From: Nitrososphaeria archaeon
Lineage (GTDB): Archaea; Thermoproteota; Nitrososphaeria; Nitrososphaerales; JAAOZN01
Direction: 5' to 3'
NCBI GenBank assembly: GCA_029775855.1
Contig: JARVJZ010000002.1
Location: forward strand, 191,224 to 255,223
DNA length: 64,000 nt
In this document: positions 59,102-64,000 of the stretch, one piece after another
Layout: each line of letters opens with the position of its first letter
Numbering within the stretch: the stretch's first letter is position 1
Program-made: the position numbers and the translations under genes
Notes under the pieces: generated by a model
What the model saw: the letters and a program-made list of their open reading frames with translations, nothing else
Databases searched by the model: none
What the model was told of the DNA's origin: nothing

Positions 59102-61107
59102 AGAATGTGAATAAATTCAAATATGGCGGTTATGCAGGACAGCAGCTTAGAATAGACTTAACCAAGGGTCAGATAAAGAAGGTACCTCAATCGGAAGATG
59201 AATGTGCTCTTTACCTAGGTGGTAGAGGGTTAGATGCCAAAATCCTTTACAACGAGCTGCCAGTAGATGCAGATCCACTCGGTCCGGATAACATACTTTG
59301 TTTCTCAGCTGGACCTATCGTTGGGTTGCTTGGTCCTACTACAGGTAGGATGAATGTTGCAGCCAAGTCTCCTCTTACTGGGATTTATGGTAACTCGAAT
59401 GTTGGAGCGTACTTAGGTGCTGAGTTGAAGATGTCTGGTTACGATGATGTTATCTTAAAGGGTAGGGCTGAGAAACCGTCTTATATTTATGTGCATGATG
59501 ATGTGGTTGAGATCAGAGATGCTTCACATCTATGGGGGAAGAATGTTATTGAGACAACTAGAATCCTACAAGAGGATTTGGGTGAAGAATTTAGAGTGGC
59601 AGCTGTAGGGCAAGCAGCTGAGAATGGTGTACTCTTCGCCAACATAATGTTTGATTATTGGGAGGCTGCTGGAAGAACTGGTTTAGGCGCTGTTATGGCC
59701 TCTAAAAACATCAAAGCTATTGCTGCTAAAGGTACTGGAGAACTTTCTGTGCATGACCCTAAACGGTATCTGGAAGTAGCTACTGAAGCTTGGAAGGCGG
59801 TAGAAGAAGATCCAGGTTTTCAAACAGGTGAACATTCAGCGCTAGGCACTTCGGTTGTGCTTATGTTGGGCAATGTTCAGGGTTGGCTTCCAGTCAGAAA
59901 CTTTTTGGAGAACTACTTCGAATACGCTGAGAATATAAGCGCTGAAGAGTTTAGAGATAGGTTCTCTACTAAGAAAACCCCAATTCCGGGTGGTAGGGCT
60001 TGCATGTCTTGTCCTAATAGGTGTAAGAGGTATGGTGTTATAGAATCTGGTAAGTATATTGGCACTAAAGGTGGTTTAGAGTTTGAGGCTACTGGCGGAT
60101 TTGGCTCTAAGTGTGGTGTAGGAGAGCTGGAAGCAGTATTTCACGCAGCTATGCTTGCTAATGACTATGGGATGGATGCTATCTCTCTAAGTAGCACGAT
60201 AGCTTTTCTCATGGAGATGAGAGAAAAGGGGCTGGTATCAAAAGAGGACCTTGATGGTGTGGATCTGCGGTTCGGTAACGCTGATGCGATGATAGATGCA
60301 ATACATAAGATCGGTAAAGTGGAGGGAAATCTTGGTAAGCTTGGCTCTATGGGTGTAGATAGGGCTGCTAAGGCTATAGGAAACGGTGCTGAACGATGGG
60401 TTACAACCGTTAAAGGGCTTGAGACCATATCAACTGATCCAAGAGTCTCGACAGGCTTCGGTTTTGGATATGCTGTTGCAAGTAGAGGGTCAGACCACCT
60501 TAGAGCACATCCAGTAATAGAGATGGTTACACCTTACAGGAAGGTTGCTGAAGAGCTCTTTGGTTCCCCAGAAGTCTGCACATTAGCTAAATATGGTGGT
60601 CGAGCTAAGATGGTATATTGGCATGAAAATATGGCTGCGATAACTGACTCCATAGGCTCCTGTAGGTTTATGCACGCATCTTACTATGCCCTCTACCCTA
60701 TACCAGAAATGATGGCTAAATACGGTTTAAGACGCGGAAAAGAAGTGCATTCCATAAAATACCACGAGTGGATCTCAGCAGCAACTGGTATACCACTAAC
60801 ATATGAGGATCTTGTGGCAACAGGAGAACGCATAGTCACATTAGAGAGAGCGTTAAACACAAAATTTGGCATAAGAAGGCAGCACGACACACTACCAAGA
60901 CGATTCCTCGAAGAACCCGTAGCTAATGGTCCATACAAGGGCGCTGTATTCAAAAAAGAGGCACTCGAAGCCCTACTTGACGAATACTATGATCTAAGAG
61001 GATGGGACAAAACTACTGGCTTAATAAAAGAAGGAACACTTAAGAGATTACGCATGCTCGATATTTATGAAGATCTTAAGAAGCTTGGGCTATTAGCAGG
61101 AGGCTGA
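59098..61107 (+). CDS. aor: Aldehyde ferredoxin oxidoreductase (second copy)
   Basis: 669 residues. Motifs: GGYAGQQLRIDLTKG, GGRGLDAKILYNELP, SAGPIVGLLGPTTGRMNVAAKSPLTGIYGNSNVG, iron-sulfur cysteines CMSCPNRC near 303-310, and the fourth cysteine in SIGSCRFMHASYY near 523. It is longer than the first AOR and carries a C-terminal extension ending DEYYDLRGWDKTTGLI. The genes with it are a dedicated ferredoxin and a small zinc ribbon, which the isolated AOR at 18.6-20.5 kb lacks. Two AORs point to several aldehyde substrates. Confidence 0.95.
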   Translation: MKNVNKFKYGGYAGQQLRIDLTKGQIKKVPQSEDECALYLGGRGLDAKILYNELPVDADPLGPDNILCFSAGPIVGLLGPTTGRMNVAAKSPLTGIYGNSNVGAYLGAELKMSGYDDVILKGRAEKPSYIYVHDDVVEIRDASHLWGKNVIETTRILQEDLGEEFRVAAVGQAAENGVLFANIMFDYWEAAGRTGLGAVMASKNIKAIAAKGTGELSVHDPKRYLEVATEAWKAVEEDPGFQTGEHSALGTSVVLMLGNVQGWLPVRNFLENYFEYAENISAEEFRDRFSTKKTPIPGGRACMSCPNRCKRYGVIESGKYIGTKGGLEFEATGGFGSKCGVGELEAVFHAAMLANDYGMDAISLSSTIAFLMEMREKGLVSKEDLDGVDLRFGNADAMIDAIHKIGKVEGNLGKLGSMGVDRAAKAIGNGAERWVTTVKGLETISTDPRVSTGFGFGYAVASRGSDHLRAHPVIEMVTPYRKVAEELFGSPEVCTLAKYGGRAKMVYWHENMAAITDSIGSCRFMHASYYALYPIPEMMAKYGLRRGKEVHSIKYHEWISAATGIPLTYEDLVATGERIVTLERALNTKFGIRRQHDTLPRRFLEEPVANGPYKGAVFKKEALEALLDEYYDLRGWDKTTGLIKEGTLKRLRMLDIYEDLKKLGLLAGG

Positions 61108-61112
61108 GTAGA

Positions 61113-61277
61113 ATGCCTATATGCAGAATCTGCAACACGCGCATAGATCTTACACAGAAGGGGGTAAGAGCATACAAGTGTAGAGTATGCGGTAAGACAG
61201 TTTGTCCTCGTCATATTGACGTTGCTAGGATGATGTGCACAGAATGCGTGGCGATGTTAGCGAAGCCAAAAATTTGA
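61113..61277 (+). CDS. Small zinc-ribbon protein in the AOR operon (54 aa)
   Basis: A 54-residue frame beginning at ATG 61113, five bases after the AOR stop. It holds C4-x2-C7, C23-x2-C26, C31 with H34, and C42-x2-C45, spacing of two treble-clef or zinc-ribbon sites. It could be an assembly or regulatory protein for AOR. Its last codons form the left arm of a hairpin described below, and a stop (TGA) occurs at 61275-61277. Confidence 0.8.
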   Translation: MPICRICNTRIDLTQKGVRAYKCRVCGKTVCPRHIDVARMMCTECVAMLAKPKI

Positions 61278-61328
61278 GTTCAGCTCATAAGATATACAGA
61301 ATTTTTGGTTAGCTTCGCTAATTTTTTT
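61257..61328 (+). terminator. Strong hairpin with T-run closing the AOR operon
   Basis: TTAGCGAAG followed by CCAAAAATT (61257-61274) pairs with AATTTTTGG at 61300-61308 and CTTCGCTAA at 61313-61321: eighteen pairs with only a four-base bulge (TTAG) and a 25-base loop. Seven T residues follow at 61322-61328. The left arm is inside the last codons and stop of the zinc-ribbon gene. It looks like an intrinsic-type terminator. Confidence 0.75.
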
Positions 61329-61390
61329 AGACTATATTTTTTAAACGCTATGTTAATATTTATTAAGGGGTTTTCAGTGATTAAAGTTCG

Positions 61391-62884
61391 ATGAATATGA
61401 ATAGGAAGAGTTCATCAGCAGTAACGAAACTAGAAACTGGATTAGTGGTTGTCGTCATAATCTTGGCTATAGTGGCTGGCGTAGGATATTGGCAAGCATC
61501 TACAATAGCACCAGTCACGACAACAATAACTTCAACAACAACAAGAACACAGACAGTAACGCAGACATCAACTGCCACACAAACTGTGACTACAACGTTG
61601 GCTCCTGGTGCTGCAGCCACAGTCACACAGACCATCACGCAGCCACCAACGACAGTAACGGCTACAGTAACAGAACGCGCAACTGCTACAGTTACACTCA
61701 CACAGCCTGTAACTACAACACTAACAACGACAGTGACTGCTGCAGCAAAGCCGCCTGAACCCATCAAAATAGGAGTCCTCTTCCCACTCACAGGAGCAGC
61801 TGCGCCGATGGGCGAAGGGCACGTCAAAGGAATACAACTCGCTGCAGACATCGTAAACAATGTTTGGGGTGGAATACCTACCTTAGGGGGAGCTAAGATA
61901 GAGCTCGTGATAGCAGACACTACTACAGATCCTAAGGTAGCCGCATCTGAAGCTGAGCGGTTAATAACCAAGGAGAAGGTTGTAGGAATATTAGGTGCTT
62001 ACAGAAGCGCTGATACACTACCAGCGACTGAAGTTGCAGAGAGGTATGGTATACCCTTTGTTGTCAGCGCAGGGCATCCTTTGATAACTGCGCGGGGCTT
62101 CAAATATGTCTTCAGAGCCCACCCGCCGGTAGTTCCTACAACCAACTGGGCTGTAGATCTGGTGAAGAATGTGATGGGGTATCAAACCGCAGCTATTCTT
62201 TGTGAAAACTCAGCTATGGGTCAATCTATGTATAACATGTCGTTAAGTAGAGCGAAGGCGATTGGGCTACAAGTTGTGCATAGCGAGCTATATAGCTCTG
62301 CTGCTCCAGACCTTTCACCAATGCTTCTAAAAGTTAAAGCCGCCAACCCTGATGCTATAATAGCTGGTTCCTATCTTACAGATGCTGTGCTGATGGTGAA
62401 GCAGCTGCATGAATATGACGTGAACGTCAAGGCGGTTGTATTTATAGGTGGTGGCGTGCCACCTGAGAAGTTTCTGGAGTTGGCTGGAAAAGATGCCGAA
62501 TATGTATTACTTACTGGTTTATGGAACCATGATTCTAAGCGTCCATCGAGCGTAGAGTTCATTAAAGCGTGGCAAGCAAAGTATGGTGCAGGCAGCTTAC
62601 CAGATCAAATGGCATCCGAAGGATATGAGTCTGCTGTAGTGCTATTCGATGCAATAATGCGTGCACGCTCAACCAACCCTGAAGCTATACGCGATGCGCT
62701 TACGAAGACCCAGCTCATAAGCATCTCAGGACCTATTGAGTTCGATGTAAGAGGAGAGAACAAGTATGGCTATGCTAACACACATATTTTACAAGTTCAA
62801 GGTGGTAAATGGGTTACTGTCTTGCCAGCTGAAGCAGCCACAGCGACACTCGTAACACCTATGCCGCCGTGGAGCGCTAGATAA
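61391..62884 (+). CDS. livK: Branched-chain amino acid substrate-binding protein with Thr-rich stalk
   Basis: 497 residues. A single membrane anchor (about 15-33) is followed by an 80-residue threonine/valine-rich stalk (about 38-125), then a periplasmic-binding domain of the LivJ/K type: PIKIGVLFPLTGAAAPMGEGHVKGIQLAADIVN, GILGAYRSADTLPATEVAERYGIPFV, and SEGYESAVVLFDAIMRA. The stalk is typical of archaeal surface binding proteins, likely glycosylated. It is the first gene of the livK-livH-livM cluster. Confidence 0.92.
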   Translation: MNMNRKSSSAVTKLETGLVVVVIILAIVAGVGYWQASTIAPVTTTITSTTTRTQTVTQTSTATQTVTTTLAPGAAATVTQTITQPPTTVTATVTERATATVTLTQPVTTTLTTTVTAAAKPPEPIKIGVLFPLTGAAAPMGEGHVKGIQLAADIVNNVWGGIPTLGGAKIELVIADTTTDPKVAASEAERLITKEKVVGILGAYRSADTLPATEVAERYGIPFVVSAGHPLITARGFKYVFRAHPPVVPTTNWAVDLVKNVMGYQTAAILCENSAMGQSMYNMSLSRAKAIGLQVVHSELYSSAAPDLSPMLLKVKAANPDAIIAGSYLTDAVLMVKQLHEYDVNVKAVVFIGGGVPPEKFLELAGKDAEYVLLTGLWNHDSKRPSSVEFIKAWQAKYGAGSLPDQMASEGYESAVVLFDAIMRARSTNPEAIRDALTKTQLISISGPIEFDVRGENKYGYANTHILQVQGGKWVTVLPAEAATATLVTPMPPWSAR

Positions 62885-62912
62885 ACTAAATGCATACTCC
62901 TTAGGTGATTTG

Positions 62913-63779
62913 ATGTCGTCGGAGCTGACTGCGCAGATCCTTGTTCAAGGGCTGATGATAGGCGGCATCTACGCCTTGGCTGCTACTGGGCTAACGTTGA
63001 TAGCTGGTGTGATGAACATAATCAACATAGCGCATGGTGAGCTTATGATGCTCGCCATGTACACAACCTATTTTTTGTATACAATCTTTGGTGTTGACCC
63101 TCTTTTAAGCGTCTTTGTGACTTTACCTTTATTCTTTGTGATAGGCTGCTTTCTGCAGAGGTTTTGTATAGAGCGTCTGCTTACTGGGCCTCCTATGAGC
63201 GTTATCATTTTTGCAGCTGGTCTTCTCTTCTTCGCCCAAAATTTTGCGGCATTTTGGTGGACTCAGGATTTTAAGGTTTTAAGAGGATACGCTACTCTAA
63301 CTTTTGATTTTATGGGGCTTAAGTTTACTACAACTAGACTTGCTATCTTGTTTGCAGCTATTCTAGTGACTGTTTTACTTTACATATTTTTATCTAAGAC
63401 TAGGATGGGGCGAGCTATTAGAGCTACATCTCAAAATATTGAGTCTGCTGCTTTAATGGGTGTTAATGTAAAGAGGGTTAGGGTTATTGCGTTTGGATTG
63501 GGGGTAGCACTAGCTGGGCTAGCAGGTTCCCTTCTCATACCCGTCTACTATCTTTACCCCGCAGTAGGTACACCTTTTAGCGTAATGGCTTTAATAGTTG
63601 TGTTTTTAGGGGGCATGGGTAGCGTATTCGGCGCACTTATAGGTGGGCTTGCCCTTGGGATAATAGAAGCGTTTACAGGTTTCTATCTTGCACTTGAGTT
63701 GAAGGATATAGCTGCGTTCATAGCCTTCATCATAATACTGCTTGTTAGACCATGGGGGTTATTTGGGAGGAAGGAGTAA
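62913..63779 (+). CDS. livH: Branched-chain amino acid ABC transporter permease LivH
   Basis: 288 residues from ATG 62913, with AGGTGATT as the ribosome-binding site. Eight or so membrane helices are present. GGIYALAATGLTLIAGVMNIINIAHGELMMLAMY is the LivH N-terminal signature, and FGLGVALAGLAGSLLIPVYYLYPAVGTPF and GGMGSVFGALIGGLALGIIEAF the C-terminal ones. It stops immediately before livM (no gap). Confidence 0.93.
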   Translation: MSSELTAQILVQGLMIGGIYALAATGLTLIAGVMNIINIAHGELMMLAMYTTYFLYTIFGVDPLLSVFVTLPLFFVIGCFLQRFCIERLLTGPPMSVIIFAAGLLFFAQNFAAFWWTQDFKVLRGYATLTFDFMGLKFTTTRLAILFAAILVTVLLYIFLSKTRMGRAIRATSQNIESAALMGVNVKRVRVIAFGLGVALAGLAGSLLIPVYYLYPAVGTPFSVMALIVVFLGGMGSVFGALIGGLALGIIEAFTGFYLALELKDIAAFIAFIIILLVRPWGLFGRKE

Positions 63780-64000
63780 ATGACTTCGAAAAGAATTAAG
63801 ATTCTGCTTCTACTAGTAGGCTTAGCGGTGTTGTGCGCTGTACCGTTGTTCATAAATGACCCAACAATACTGCACATCTTTATCTACACATTTTTCTTCG
63901 CATACTTTGCTGCTGCCTGGAATGTTGTCGGAAGCTATGCTGGTCAACCATCACTTGGGCACGCGATATTTTTTGGTATAGGTGGATATACTTCAACAAT
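63780..64000 (+). CDS. livM: Branched-chain amino acid ABC transporter permease LivM (5' part, cut by window edge)
   Basis: The first 73 codons, beginning ATG at 63780 directly after the livH stop. The peptide has a hydrophobic first helix (KILLLLVGLAVLCAVPLF) and AAAWNVVGSYAGQPSLGHAIFFGIGGYTS, the LivM signature of the second repeat unit. The rest lies beyond the window. Confidence 0.92.
   Translation, partial: MTSKRIKILLLLVGLAVLCAVPLFINDPTILHIFIYTFFFAYFAAAWNVVGSYAGQPSLGHAIFFGIGGYTST

Noticed and set aside
61381..61971. 196-aa minus-strand frame opposite the binding-protein stalk
   Set aside because: It is a V/T/C low-complexity complement of the threonine-rich stalk; no start signal or domain.
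1..64000. CRISPR array or insertion sequence
   Set aside because: No regularly spaced repeats, terminal inverted repeats or transposase genes were seen.

Overview
The window is a gene-dense stretch of an archaeal chromosome. Archaeal markers are TFB, the H/ACA protein Gar1, ribosomal protein eS25, CofE of F420 synthesis and a tRNA-Phe with extra internal sequence. eS25 together with tungsten-type aldehyde oxidoreductases and ferredoxin-linked 2-oxoacid oxidation points to the TACK side of the Archaea. A Nitrososphaerota-like or Bathyarchaeota-like lineage that does not oxidise ammonia would fit, but the exact lineage is inference. TTG and GTG starts are common, several genes look leaderless behind a TATA box, and genes overlap by a few bases. 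A bacterial-type GrpE-DnaK-DnaJ set suggests moderate rather than extreme thermophily.

Layout. 1-3.6 kb: start of a threonine aldolase gene, TFB-Gar1, and a 3-hydroxyacyl-CoA dehydrogenase/thiolase pair. 3.7-5.3 kb: D-aminoacylase. 5.4-9.8 kb: a virus-derived head cassette (portal, protease-scaffold, capsid cement, HK97-fold major capsid protein) bracketed by two ribbon-helix-helix regulators, with no terminase, tail or integrase gene in view. 9.9-18.5 kb: GalT-like protein, EamA transporter, an unusual SRPBCC-membrane fusion, CofE, the run GcvT-ThyX-molybdopterin oxidoreductase, and a retropepsin-like protease. 18.6-21.8 kb: an aldehyde ferredoxin oxidoreductase and a ParB-SnoaL fusion preceded by a parS-like palindrome. 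21.8-28.1 kb: class III aminotransferase, M24 peptidase and APC permease, with a phosphoesterase and a nucleotidyltransferase. 28.4-30.9 kb: PqqD-like protein and a DsrE2-TusA-sulfide:quinone reductase-ArsR sulfur operon. 30.9-38.4 kb: tRNA-Phe, eS25, PadR, a degenerate RecA-like protein, an aminotransferase and the chaperone operon.

38.4-44.7 kb: LivG-LivF, indolepyruvate oxidoreductase IorB-IorA, an HdrB-like protein with a four-cluster ferredoxin, and a thioesterase. 44.7-51.7 kb: an M29-like protein, the Dpp oligopeptide transporter BCDF, a P-loop protein with the thiazole transporter ThiW, a B3/B4 editing-domain protein and tRNA-Thr. 52-56.3 kb: a three-gene glutamate-synthase-like operon whose FMN protein carries an internal duplication. 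56.5-58.5 kb: a cysteine-less thiolase with a DUF35 partner, and a MoaD-like protein. 58.6-61.3 kb: ferredoxin, aldehyde ferredoxin oxidoreductase and a zinc-ribbon protein, closed by a strong hairpin. 61.4 kb to the end: LivK-LivH-LivM, cut by the window edge.

Taken together the genes suggest a peptide- and amino-acid-using heterotroph. Oligopeptides and branched-chain amino acids are imported and transaminated. The 2-oxoacids and aldehydes are then oxidised with ferredoxin as acceptor (IorAB, two AORs), and acyl-CoAs go through thiolase/dehydrogenase chemistry. The most unusual items are the isolated capsid cassette, the ParB-SnoaL protein with its palindrome, the duplicated glutamate synthase domain, and the thiolase-like protein without a nucleophilic cysteine.
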